From Clavulina sp. PMI_390 (Eukaryota; Basidiomycota; Agaricomycetes; Cantharellales; Hydnaceae): 64,000 nucleotides of DNA. The position numbers and the translations under genes are program-made. The notes under the pieces were generated by a model. The model was not told where the DNA came from, did no database searches, and was given only the letters and a program-made list of their open reading frames with translations. The DNA is taken from assembly GCA_015039315.1 (NCBI GenBank), contig WIDE01000015.1, positions 130,836-194,835 of the forward strand, in the 5' to 3' direction. The stretch's first letter is position 1; each line of letters opens with the position of its first letter. Below, piece after piece: positions 45,542-56,620 of the stretch.

Positions 45542-48413
45542 ATGCACCTACTGGATGTGGTCTTGCAGCAAATCGCGTCAGACGAGGCTGCGGTACTTAA
45601 TTTGCCTCATGTGCTAAACTCGCTTCTTCCGCTATTGTCTTCTGCTTTCTCGACTCCTTCTCCTGCACACAAACTTTGGATCGCTAGAATAAACTCTCTC
45701 TTAGAGCGACCGAAACACCCTGGCGCACGCTGGGCAGGGCTTTGTCTCGCCCACCGAACTGCGTTGTTAAGTCGCGATTTGTTATTGACTTCCGCTGATA
45801 ATTGGATTGTTGTTGCTTTGCCTACTCTCTCGGTGAGTTTTTCTCGTACTATTGACTGAGTTCAGCTATTGACCACTAGCATAGAGAGATGAACCGCTTC
45901 CAACTCTGAATGCTGCTATTCATCTCCTTGCTACTGTGTACACCTCAATTCTTGACATGCCGGAGTTCCACCGGAAAGTGGTGATTCCAGGCGCCCAAAA
46001 GTTCAGCATTGCCCTGCTGAACCTCGCAGAGAAGCCCGAATCACCTCCAAAGCTTCAAGTAGGTCTTCAAAAGCTGTATCTTAGCAATTCACTTCACTCA
46101 CCTCGTTGTAGGCTCTCTGCATGCACACTATCACTTTACTAGTTCACCACCATCCCACTCTCCATAAAGGCATACAGTCGAAACTCCAGAACCTCACGCT
46201 GTCCCACCTCTCTGGGTCTTATCCGTCGACATCAGATGATACCCTCGTGCAGTCAGCCGCAGACCTTCACGCCGTCTTACATCTTGCTGATGGCAAAGTG
46301 AACGGTGGACGTGCTTGGCGGACGAGCACAAACTGTGCTATTGCTAGTGCTTTCTCTGCGCTCTCAGAAATTACCTCTACTCTCTCCAAGCCCCATCGTA
46401 TGTCCTTTTAACAGATCCCTATCATCAAAGAGCTCACACTCTTGCACAGATGTTGATGCGGGGGCCTTCTCATTTCCCCCTTTCCCAACTGATAATTTTT
46501 ATATGAGCGTGACTATTGCTCTCGATCGACTGCGTTCTATGGTGACGCTCTTGATTTCACTGCTAAAGTCTGTCCTTTCTTTCAGCCAATGCGAAGTAGC
46601 GAAACTCAATTCTTCTCGCAGGTGTACTACCCCTAGATCCGTAGTCGTCCCGCTAGGATCTCTAGCAAATTTGGCCCTGAAAGTCCTTGGTGTTGATTCT
46701 ACCCTTCCAGGAAACGAGGTAGGCTATAGGGCCAGCCCCATATTACACCGGTGTTGCTGACGTGTGATGCCATAGTCAAATGGTTTTGTAGATCCCGGAA
46801 GGCGTATATTGGAATCAAGTGTTGTTCCAGCACTTTGGAAGATTGGTTGTGATTTTGTGACCACTCTCTCTGAATGGTCAGTGAATCCCCGCCTTAGAGA
46901 TCAGCCCCTCATATTGACAGAGAATTATGTGCCCATAGCACTCAAAGAAGTTTTACGCCATATGTTTCTCAGCTCGCTTCTCTGATTGTGCATCGAATCG
47001 ACCAGCCCCTCGTGTCGTAAGTTCTCATTCGCCAATTGGAGCCAAGCTACCCATCCGACTCACCTTTGATCCAGTGAAATCCGATTACCATTTATAGAGG
47101 CTCTGGCCTCAATCCTAACCAACTCCCACCCATTCCCCATCGTCAATAATTTCTTGTCAACCAGACTCGTCAAGGCACTTCTCTTACCTCTCAGTAATCT
47201 CCTCACGGAAGGCGTTCCAGCAAATACTGCGGCGCCCAACGGGAATGTTGATGACCATCGAAGTGCCAAGGCGAAAAAGAAGGCTAAGATGTATGAGGGT
47301 GACGAGGTCTTCCGGACAACGAAAGAGGTGCTTCTGAAATCAGGCGCCGAAGGCGAAGAAGTGCTTGCCGCGCTACATGGTGAGTAACCAACCCCTCCAT
47401 GGTACATTGCACCTAAACCTCATTCGTCACACGCAGTCCTTCCACTTCTCCTCGCATCGCCATACACAAGCCCTGCTATGGCATCTGTTGCATCCCGCCT
47501 GCTGCTTTCCCTGCTCCTTCATCTTCCACAATTCCCACCATCTTATGTCTCGTCGGACCCTTCCCTTCGCGATCAACTCTTCTCCAAAACTATCTGGGCG
47601 TGTGAAGTCACTATTCTACACGACGCCTCAAACCCGTGGCTCCGCCGTGGATTGGGATTAGTAGCGCAAATCATTGGCGGTCAGACGCATGGTGATAAAT
47701 GTGGCGCCGAAGACGTGCAGGCGATGCGCACCCTCAGCTTACTGATCCATCCACATCTGCCTCCCAATATGAAGACTATCAACCTCGCACTTGAAGGAAT
47801 CCCTCTCTACCGCGCCGAAGGCAAAGATGAGAGGGAGGCTAGGGAGGCATTAAGGCTTGTATCGTTGGAGGATCCTTCTTCCCCACCTCATCAAGCTCCT
47901 AATGCTTCAATAAACTCTCCGCCCACTGATCCTGCTCAGGCTATCCCGATGGGTGGCGTGGTGTACAGCCACCCGGAGCCCGCCCCGATCGCTCAGCAAG
48001 CCCCACCAGCCCAGGTTTCGCCTTCCCCCGTGGCCTCAGTCGCCCCTTCACAGACTCCTCATCTCCAGAACCCCGTAACGCCTGGAGTGCCGTCGTGGGC
48101 CGCCTCCACGCCGCTATCCGCCCCATCCAAACCTTCACAATTATCCTTCATCTCTACAGACTCTTCCTCCCATCGTGGCCCCACACCGTCCGTAATAGAG
48201 TCTTCTCACGTACCTACCGGCTCGTCCTCCGCCTTCCCCAGTGCTACGGCAGTAGCCGCCGCATCACATCTAGCCATGTCAGAATCCTCCACTGCAAGCA
48301 ACAACACGGCCTTCATTCCTCTCGGCAATGACGACAGTGACGACGATGACGATGATGCGCCCATTCCCGAAATCGACATGCGTTCTGGCTCAGAAGATGA
48401 GCTTGACGAGTGA
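45542..48413 (+). CDS. rix1: pre-rRNA processing protein Rix1 (PELP1 family)
   Basis: Nine exons: 45542-45832, 45885-46058, 46112-46397, 46450-46567, 46622-46718, 46776-46876, 46939-47016, 47075-47379, 47437-48413; 808 residues. The N-terminal helical-repeat part has the family hallmark GARWAGLCLAHRTALLS, followed by PTLNAAIHLLATVYTSILDM and FHRKVVIPGAQKFS. The Rix1 complex acts with the AAA ATPase Rea1 in late 60S ribosome maturation and ITS2 processing in the nucleus. The last exon encodes a long Pro/Ser/Ala-rich disordered region and an acidic stretch (DDSDDDDDDAPIPEIDM) close to the end, as in PELP1. Acceptor CCAG at 47071-47074 for exon 8 is chosen over TATAG at 47092-47096 because only the former keeps the frame. 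Confidence 0.88.
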
Positions 48414-49307
48414 CAAGAGATCGATTTTGGGTTGATTCCTCGCCACCCCATGGTCTACGACTTTTGGTGCTACCTTATAAAGGGACAATTTATTCACCTA
48501 CAGTACTGTGTCACCACGTGTTTTCAGAAGCGCTCATTGCTCCACCTTGTGCATTTCTTGGGTACTCAAATCCATGTATTGGACTATATTTCCTGGTTGC
48601 TAGCGTGCCAGCGACTCACTTCTCGCAGCCCAGTTTGTTCACCTGTTACTTCCTACACCAAATAAGCATGACGTGTACCCGCCTGATTTGGTTACCTGAC
48701 GCTACACACCCCCGCGAATATTTGAACATCATAAAGACACGAGTTATTTTTGCCCCAGCCGCTCAGCCAATGAAGTCACCACCGCACGAATGCAATGCTA
48801 TCCTTTATCCAAGGCTCCGACAAGGCGAAGATATATAAAAATGGCCACTGGTAAGGTCTCCTCGCACCGGTTCCGCTAGACCCAATGATGTTTGACACTG
48901 ACTTGAAACCTGTCACCAAAAATTCCAGAACTAAGGATCTCCAACCAAGAGCTCTTGATACGAAAAGTTTGATCATGAAAGATGGGAATCTGAGGGTGCA
49001 CACCGAGAAGTCTGTGAGCGAAAATCTGGGACATCCTACCGCCTCAATCTTATGTCTCAGTTTCAACCGGCCCGCAGCTGGACCGTACCAACGGTTATAT
49101 CTGGCTTGTGACCGTCTGATGCAGATATTGCCAACGTCTTGAGATCTAGTTATGAAAGATTGTATGAGTGGAGTCTTATTTATGGTGCATGAAGGCGCAG
49201 AGTTCGCCGATAGCCACCACTCCTGAAAGCTATAAGAATGGGGACACACGCGTCGAGGAGCAACAACAAACCCTTCTTGCTCGAACAACCTCTCATTTCC
49301 TATCCAG
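48414..49307. other. rix1 3' UTR and upstream region of GH5 gene 1
   Basis: No gene recognised. TATAAGA at 49231 lies 77 bases before the first GH5 ATG and is a plausible TATA box. CGCAGAGTTCGCCGAT near 49197 recurs as CGCAGAGGTCGCCGAT near 52121 before the second copy, the best match seen between the promoters. Confidence 0.5.
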
Positions 49308-50965
49308 ATGCGAGTGTCCACTCTGTTCACATCGCTCTCTGCGGCGCTCTGGGCGATGCAGGGTTCCTCCAAAATCATCTACGCGGGGATTAACGAAGCT
49401 GGTGGAGAGTTTGGCGTCAGGGATCCTGGCGTTAAAGGTCATGGGCTTCCTGGGCGTTTTGGTGTCGATTACGCGTTCTTGAACACGTCAACACTATCCA
49501 TCTGGGGTGAGTTCTCGTATTTGCATACCTCAAGACAGCAACTCGGGTATTGACTTGATGCGGCTCGCATATTTTGACGCAGTTGATCAGCATGGACTCA
49601 ATATATTCCGTGTAGCCTTCCTTCTTGAGCGCATGTGCCCTCTTGAATATGGCCTTGGAGCCCAATTCAACGAAACTGTGAGCATGATGAAATTGCTAAT
49701 GATAGTATCCCGTTTCTCATAACCCCACAATAGCATTTCCAAGAATATGAGACTGCGATCAACGCAATTACTTCCTATGGAGCCTATGCTCTCCTTGACC
49801 CTCACAACTACATGCGCTACAATGATCCCTCAAATCAGCCAAGCTCTGGGTCAATTATTGGGAGCACATCGGACCCGAGTGCTGCCACGACGGCCCAGTT
49901 CGCGGAATTCTGGGGCGAGCTTGCGGGTCGGTTCAAGAGTAATGAAAAGGTCGTGTTCGGTCTGATGAATGAAGTATGTTATTGCCGACCCCTTGAAGCC
50001 CTGAAAGTTTTGCGATGCGGCAGCTCACGATCTACCTTTGCCTAGCCTCACGATATGTCGACAAGCTTGCTCTTTGCAAACAACCAAGCTGCCATAACAG
50101 CCATCCGCAATGCCGGGGCCAACCAAATGATTCTTGCTCCTGGTAACGGTGAGTCCCAGGTCCAGTTTACTTCGCCCAAATGCTCAGTAGGCATTATCTT
50201 AAAGGTTATAGCGGTGGCCACGACTGGACGACGTCAGCGCAGGGCGACGAACCATCGTCTAACTATATGTACAAGCTCCAAGACCCTCTTAATAACACCG
50301 CCATGGATGTCCATGAGTACCTCGATTACGATTTCAGGTGAGATGTGCTCACTTCTCGTCAAAATCGTGGTGTTTCTCTCCCCGCTGACCTGATATACAT
50401 TAGCGGCACTCATCAGGCTTGCAATCAGTCCTACGCCTCCACTTTAGCACCTCTGACGGCCTGGTTGAAGGAGCACAACTTGAAAGCTTTCATCTCCGAG
50501 TTTGGAGGAGATAACACCACTTCGGTTCGTAAACGAGTTAATTTGTCAGAATTGGTAGAGTTGAGCCATAACCCACGATTTAATAGTGTACCACCCTTCT
50601 CCCTGAGGCTCTGCAATATCTGAGTGAGAACGATGAGTACATTGGATGGACTATGTGGGCTGTGCGTCGGATATCCTAGCACTGCTAGCACTGCTCTAAT
50701 GTTGACACAAATATAGGCGGGTCCTCTTTGGGGAACGACTGCACCTTGCTGCAATGATGATGCCCTCCTGGGCAGCTTGGAGCCTAACAGTGTCGCAGGT
50801 GGTCATGGATCCTCGTAAGCACAACTGCCACTTGGGCGTCTCCTGGACTGTCGGGATACTAATATCCCATGGTGTAGCTTGTATCAAACCGTGTGGGTCA
50901 AGGTCATACAGTCGCTAGTCCCTACGGGTCTAAAGCAAAGTGGAACGTCGAGTATCAATGGTTAG
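49308..50965 (+). CDS. GH5 endo-beta-1,4-glucanase, copy 1
   Basis: Nine exons: 49308-49506, 49583-49677, 49734-49973, 50046-50148, 50205-50337, 50404-50524, 50587-50661, 50717-50814, 50878-50965; 383 residues. A signal peptide (MRVSTLFTSLSAALWAMQG) precedes the TIM-barrel domain. Landmarks: NIFRVAFLLERMCP, DPHNYMRYN, GLMNEPHD with the acid/base Glu178, HEYLDYDFSGTH, FISEFGGDN with the nucleophile Glu289, and IGWTMWAAGPLWG. This is the pattern of fungal secreted cellulases close to GH5 subfamily 5. There is no carbohydrate-binding module. It likely cuts beta-1,4-glucan in plant cell walls; substrate is inferred. All introns are GT..AG, and the conserved phases make the map secure. Confidence 0.93.
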
Positions 50966-52232
50966 GCACATACTCCACCACCATGCGATATCCATCCACC
51001 AGTTTATCTCCTCCTGCTTCTGTTATTTCCTTTGTACCAGATATAATTGCGTTCTCAAATGGAGCGATCTCGGATTGTACCTGCATTGTGAGTAGGGGTG
51101 CAGCGTCCAGCAATATGATGCTCCTCATTCCAATCTCAAAACACCATTGGATAAGTTATCCCCAATGTGATAGCTCGTGAAGCGAAAAACTCTATTCAGA
51201 ATATCCGAGTTTTGTCCCATAAAGGATGACCCGTCTTATGCGGGTAAACCGCGGTGGCTTTCTGTGAAATGTCCTAATTCCCTCCAGCACTGCGCCATGC
51301 ATGCAGGCACAGTACTATTCTCGCAATGGGAGACCTGAAACATTATGCAGTCAGCCGCGCGTTCAAGGAAATTCTATCACCCTTTCACGGCACACCGACT
51401 GTCAAACTCAGGAACAGGTTTATTGTGGGCAAACAAAGCGAAGCGGCGCCGCCGGCAATGTCAATGTCACCGAAGGTCGGTAATCAGGGTAGTTAGTTAG
51501 AATCAAGAACCAGAATTTATTTCAGGGGGCTCCGAATCTCCGCATCTCGGATTGCATTTAGGAGGCCCAACCGCAACATCGGAAGCAGAAGGATGAGATG
51601 ATGGGATGTACAAAGGCTACATCATATGCAACAATAACCAGCGCCAAGCTCTGATCCAACGTGGATGGATTCAGAGCGCCACATCCACCGGTGCATGTTA
51701 TCGGTGGGCAAAAAGAAAGGACGCCGCCGCAATATCGGTTACCTTTGCCCCACCGTCTGAGTTTCAAGGGTGGTCGGAGTGTTTCTCTCCATTTCCACGA
51801 AACACTCGCCGTCGCGATTGATCGTAATTGGACGGGGCCTCTCAAGGAGACCGTGGCCTGAACTATTAGATGCGGAGGAAATGATAGTGACCTTGCCAAC
51901 GAATAGATCAAACAACTTCATGTTCATCTGGATTCCGCCCTTCCGAGAACATGCTAATAACGAGAGCTACCACGGCGTTCGATTATGGCTCGGCGAGCTC
52001 GGTTCGGTTTGTCTCGGTTCGTCGGTGCTCAAATGAGCCCCGGTGTCACTCCTTACAGCCACCTACTACAATATTGTCCGCATTTTGCACCATGGAGACA
52101 AATTTATTAGCCGTGATAACGCAGAGGTCGCCGATTGACAACATTCAATTATCTGCAACCACTATATTATTGAAGCTCAAAGCGTCGTACAGAGATGCCA
52201 TACTTCCACCCCCTCGCTCGCTTCCTGTCTCG
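50966..52232. other. intergenic, GH5 copy 1 to copy 2
   Basis: No conserved ORF. Small frames at 51558-51911 on the minus strand and 51770-52036 on the plus strand lack recognisable features. An AT-rich TATATTA near 52163 is 70 bases before the next ATG. Confidence 0.45.
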
Positions 52233-53881
52233 ATGTGGACATCTACCTTGCTTGTCACCCTCACAGTGGCGCTCTTGGCCACACAAGGTTCCTCGAAAAT
52301 TATTTATGCAGGCATAAATGAGGCTGGCGGAGAGTTTGGCGTCAGAAAACCCGGCGTTGTGGGTACTGGTCTTCCTGGGCGTTTAGGCTTCGACTACGCG
52401 TTCTTGAACACATCAACAGTACCTATCTGGGGTAAGCCTTCTTATACACAATTCAGCCGAACGACTCATGCCAATGCGGTGCGGCGTTTCCCTCCCAATA
52501 CAGTTGATGAGCACGGTCTCAATATATTCCGTGTGCCATTCCTACTAGAGCGCATGTGCCCCCTCAAGTATGGTCTCGGGGCCCAGTTCAATGAGACCGT
52601 GAGTGCCAATGTTTGCGCTGATCCGATACCTCAATTCTCATGACTCAGAACAGCATTTCCAAGAGTACGAGACAGCGATCAACGCTATCACCTCGTATGG
52701 GGCCTACGCCCTCCTTGACCCTCACAACTACATGCGTTATAACGATCCCTCGAATCAGCCGAGCTCTGGGTCAATCATTGGGAGCACATCGGACCCAAAG
52801 GCCGCCACAACGGCCCAATTTGCTGCTTTTTGGGGCGCGTTTGCCGCACGGTTCAAGGATAATGAAAAGGTTGTGTTTGGGCTCATGAACGAGGTACGTA
52901 CTGGTCGTAATCGACGTCATCACGCGCTGCTCACGGCCCTCCGAACAATGTAGCCCCATGACATGTACACAAGCCTAGTTTTCAAGAACAACCAAGCCGC
53001 TATCACAGCAATCCGCAAAGCGGGGGCGAACCAGATGATTCTTGCCCCTGGGAATGGTGAGCAGCTCAAGCTCATTTATTTGAATCAGCCATTCAACATC
53101 CCGCCCATACAGCCTACACTGGTGGTCACGACTGGACACAGGCGAAAGGAAACCACGATCCATCATCCAAGTACATGCACCAACTCCAGGATCCCGTCAA
53201 CAATACTGCCATGGATATTCACGAGTACCTCGATTACGACTTCAGGTGAGTTATACCCGCTTTCTTACCCGAATTATCATTATATACTGATCTGATGACC
53301 CTCAGCGGCACACATAAGACTTGCAACCACTCTTTTGCTGCCAATCTGGAACCTCTCACGGTGTGGCTAAAAGAGAATAATCTAAAGGCGTTTATTTCGG
53401 AGTTCGGAGGAGACAACTCCACCTCGGTTCGTCAATGCATTGCTTCACATCCAGGATAAGCATAGCGTTGTAATTTCTATTCTCAACAGTGCGAAACACT
53501 CCTTCCAGCTGCCATGAAATACTTGAGTGAGAATGACGAGTATATCGGCTGGTCCATGTGGGCGGTAAGTGCTAATGGCGAGATTATCATCACATCTTTC
53601 TTACGGCCCTGATAATAACTTCCGCAGGCGGGCCCTCTCTGGGGGGCCACCGCGCCTTGCTGCAACGATGTTGCCCGTCTCGGGAGCTTGGAGCCCAACA
53701 GTGTTGCAGGTGGTCATGGTCCTTCGTAAGTGCTGCTGCCACCTGAGCATATCCCTAGATGTTAACTTGCGACACTCATGTCATTTTATTTAGCATGTAC
53801 CAAACCGTATGGCTGAAGACCATGCAGTCTTTAGTTCCCACAGGCCTAAAGCGAAGTGGTATATCAAGTATACATAGTTAA
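52233..53881 (+). CDS. GH5 endo-beta-1,4-glucanase, copy 2
   Basis: Nine exons: 52233-52431, 52504-52598, 52654-52893, 52954-53056, 53113-53245, 53306-53426, 53490-53564, 53628-53725, 53794-53881; 383 residues. Signal peptide MWTSTLLVTLTVALLATQG, then the same barrel with both catalytic Glu (GLMNEPHD, FISEFGGDN). It differs from copy 1 in LGFDYAF near the N-terminus (Leu-Gly-Phe for Phe-Gly-Val), in the QAKGNHDPSSKYMHQLQ loop and in a C-terminus ending IHS. The loop change may alter substrate-cleft contacts. No sign of decay. Confidence 0.93.
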
Positions 53882-54818
53882 GTACGATGCTAGTCTCAAG
53901 TTAATTATACGTTATGGGTTAAACCCGCTCGTCCCCGAGAACCATTCCACTGATCTTTCTAGTCCGCCTGCCTCCTAATCTTGCCACTGCGACAGCAGTA
54001 GTTATCCTCTCGAAGACAACTGTCCCAGATCCCCCGATTCTGTCTTCTTATGCTCCTGGGCATTGATCATCCAAGATGACGGCAACTCTCTGGAGAATTA
54101 CGATTTCCTCAGTCCCAAGACCAGCTTTACCCAACCTCACAAACCAATGCATTGCCTGCGATATTGTGATATCTAGCAATTCTGAGGCTCAACAAACTCG
54201 GCCGCTTCTAGCAAAATTGTGGGTTCGCTCACTTGACGTTACTCCTCTATAACTGGTCAAGCCAGAGAGTGACCATGTATTCTCTGCACTTGCTAACGCA
54301 CTTCGTTAGCAAGCACTGAAGTTTCAATCACCCTTGCTGCCCAACAGATTGGTAATGAGACAGATTGTGTGTGGGAAGTTGACGGACATATTGTCTTCAT
54401 ACCCTCTACCGCCCCATTTTGTGGGGCACCGCACTCGAACCTAACAGCGTACGCGGAAAAATATTATGATCAGACCACACTGCTTCTGCGTCCGTCGAAT
54501 TCTGATGCTCGGCCATATCTCGGTAGAATTCTCGAGGATTTTTCTTGAAATATCTTCGTTCCCTCGACTGTTACTTTCCGAGGTTTTGTCGACTAATCCC
54601 GCGAACTTAACAAATACACCTTAGTGGCTCATGACCATCTCATGTGCCTATTGCAGCACTTGGGGTTTCGCCATGGAGACTTCGACACATGGAAGCTCAT
54701 TGAGGGATCGTGAGGATGATGAATTTTGCCGATCAAGTACCTGCCCAGGTATAAATGTCGGGCGTGAACTCGCCCTATGAGGTGTCAGTAGGAACTTTCC
54801 CCCCCATTCCCCGCCTGA
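53882..54818. other. intergenic, GH5 copy 2 to copy 3
   Basis: No gene. Holds a perfect 10-base inverted repeat with a 5-base spacer at 54289-54313 (CTTGCTAACG / CGTTAGCAAG). TATAAAT at 54750 is 69 bases before the next ATG. Confidence 0.5.
54750..54756 (+). promoter_or_regulatory. TATA box of GH5 copy 3
   Basis: TATAAAT 69 bases upstream of the ATG; a TATA-like element sits at a similar distance in copy 1 (49231) and, less clearly, in copy 2 (52163). Confidence 0.5.
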
Positions 54819-56450
54819 ATGCGTGTGTCGACTCTGTTTTGGTCTCTTGGAGGAGCCTTTTTGGCTACTGGGGTTTCTTCCAAAATTATCTATGCGGGAA
54901 TTGACGAGTCTGGCGGAGAGTTTGGTGTATGGAATCCTGGCGTGGTGGGCAGTGGACTCCCTGGGCGCTTTGGTGTTGACTATGCATTCTTGAACGCATC
55001 AACAGTACCTATCTGGGGTGAGTTGATTCCGCACGTTTCAGCTGAATGATTCGAGAGTTAACCGATGGATATTTGTACGACCTGGCGCAGTTGATGAGCA
55101 CGGACTCAACTTGTTCCGTGTAGCTTTCCTTCTAGAGCGCATGTGCCCACTGGAGTACGGCCTCGGGGCTCGCTTCAATGAAACTGTGAGTACCAACTGG
55201 CTACGCCTGGAGTCTCCAAGTTCTCACGGTCCGACATCAGTATTTCCAAGAATACGCAACCGCAATCAACGCGATTACCTCGCATGGAGCCTATGCTCTC
55301 CTCGACCCCCACAACTACATGCGCTACAACGACCCCTCAGAGCAGCCGCTCTCTGGTTCAGTCATCGGCAATTCGTCGGATCCAACCGCCGCTACAACAG
55401 CGCAGTTTGCACAATTCTGGGGAGCGCTGGCAGCGCGATTCAAAAACAATGAGAAGGTTGCGTTCGGGTTAATGAATGAGGTACGTGCCAAGCGCATCCT
55501 TTGAAGATTGAGATGATTGTCCTTAATGAATGTGTGCTGGCTAGCCCCACGACATGCCTACAAGCCTGCTTTTTGCGAACAACCAGGCTGCTATCACAGC
55601 AATCCGCAAAGTAGGAGCCAACCAAATGATTCTTGCTCCAGGCAACGGTAAATATTCATCACCACCGCGCCTTAATGTATACTTAACACACACCCCCAAT
55701 ATAGGGTACACTGGTGGTCATTATTGGACGACGACTGAGCAAGGAGATGAGCCCTCATCTGAATATATGTACAAGCTCCACGACCCAGTCGGCAATACCG
55801 CGATGGAAATTCACGAATATCTCGATGTTGACTTCAGGTAAGATTCAAGCTGCCCATTGTGTGAGCACACGCTGAGCGCTCCTATAGTGGGAGCCACCAA
55901 ATTTGCAACCAGTCGTTCGCCGCAAACCTGGGCCCGCTGACAACATGGCTGAAACAGCACAATCTCAAAGCCTTCATTTCGGAGTTTGGTGGAGATAATA
56001 CCACCTCGGTTCGTCTCTGCGTCGTACATATCGTTGGGAACGGTCCTCGCTCACCTCAACACATGACAGTGCGACACCCTCCTCCCCGCCGCAATTGAAT
56101 ACCTGAACGAGAACGATGAATATATTGGGTGGTCCATGTGGGCGGTGCGTATAATTAGTAGAAATTTTTTTCTGGGCTCGCTCTCACATCAACTTCCATC
56201 TAGGCGGGTCCTATTTGGGGAACTGCTGCACCCTGCTGCAGTGACTCTACTCCCCTCGGCAGCTTGGAGCCGACCAGCGTCGCGGGTGGTGGCGGCCCGT
56301 CGTAAGTCCATGGTTTGATCATTTACCTATCCCGAATCACGCACTCACCCCGCTATATTTAGCCTCTACGAGACCGTCTGGCTCAAGGTCATGCAACCTT
56401 TGGTGCCAAAGGGTCTGAAGCGAAGTGGCATCTCGAGCATCCATGGATAG
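54819..56450 (+). CDS. GH5 endo-beta-1,4-glucanase, copy 3
   Basis: Nine exons: 54819-55017, 55091-55185, 55241-55480, 55545-55647, 55705-55837, 55888-56008, 56070-56144, 56204-56301, 56363-56450; 383 residues. Signal peptide MRVSTLFWSLGGAFLATGV. Both catalytic Glu are in place (GLMNEPHD, FISEFGGDN). Compared with the others it has YFQEYATAINAITSHG, GHYWTTTEQGDEPSSEYMYK and HEYLDVDFSGSH. It is convergent with the Csn12-like gene, 170 bases between stops. Function as for copy 1. Confidence 0.93.
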
Positions 56451-56620
56451 AGGCTTTTACCTATTGATATCTTTGCCAATAAAAATCCATTGCTGATCAT
56501 CGTGAAATGCTCAGTATTGTGGTCATATGGTAGCTTGGGCCGAAGCAGCGGCCAGCAATGAAGTGTACAATGTGAAGATATGATATATTGTGTGATTACC
56601 CCTGGGTTGGGAGAACAGCA

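Larger units (their letters stand above)
49308..56450 (+). repeat. tandem array of three GH5 endoglucanase genes
   Basis: Three full genes in the same orientation with start codons at 49308, 52233 and 54819. Each has nine exons of 199, 95, 240, 103, 133, 121, 75, 98 and 88 bases. Intron lengths and intergenic sequences differ freely, which points to purifying selection on all three proteins after duplication. Confidence 0.95.

Noticed and set aside
47092..47102. Acceptor TATAG for rix1 exon 8
   Set aside because: It gives a frame that stops after about 17 codons. The acceptor CCAG at 47071-47074 restores a long conserved-looking frame.
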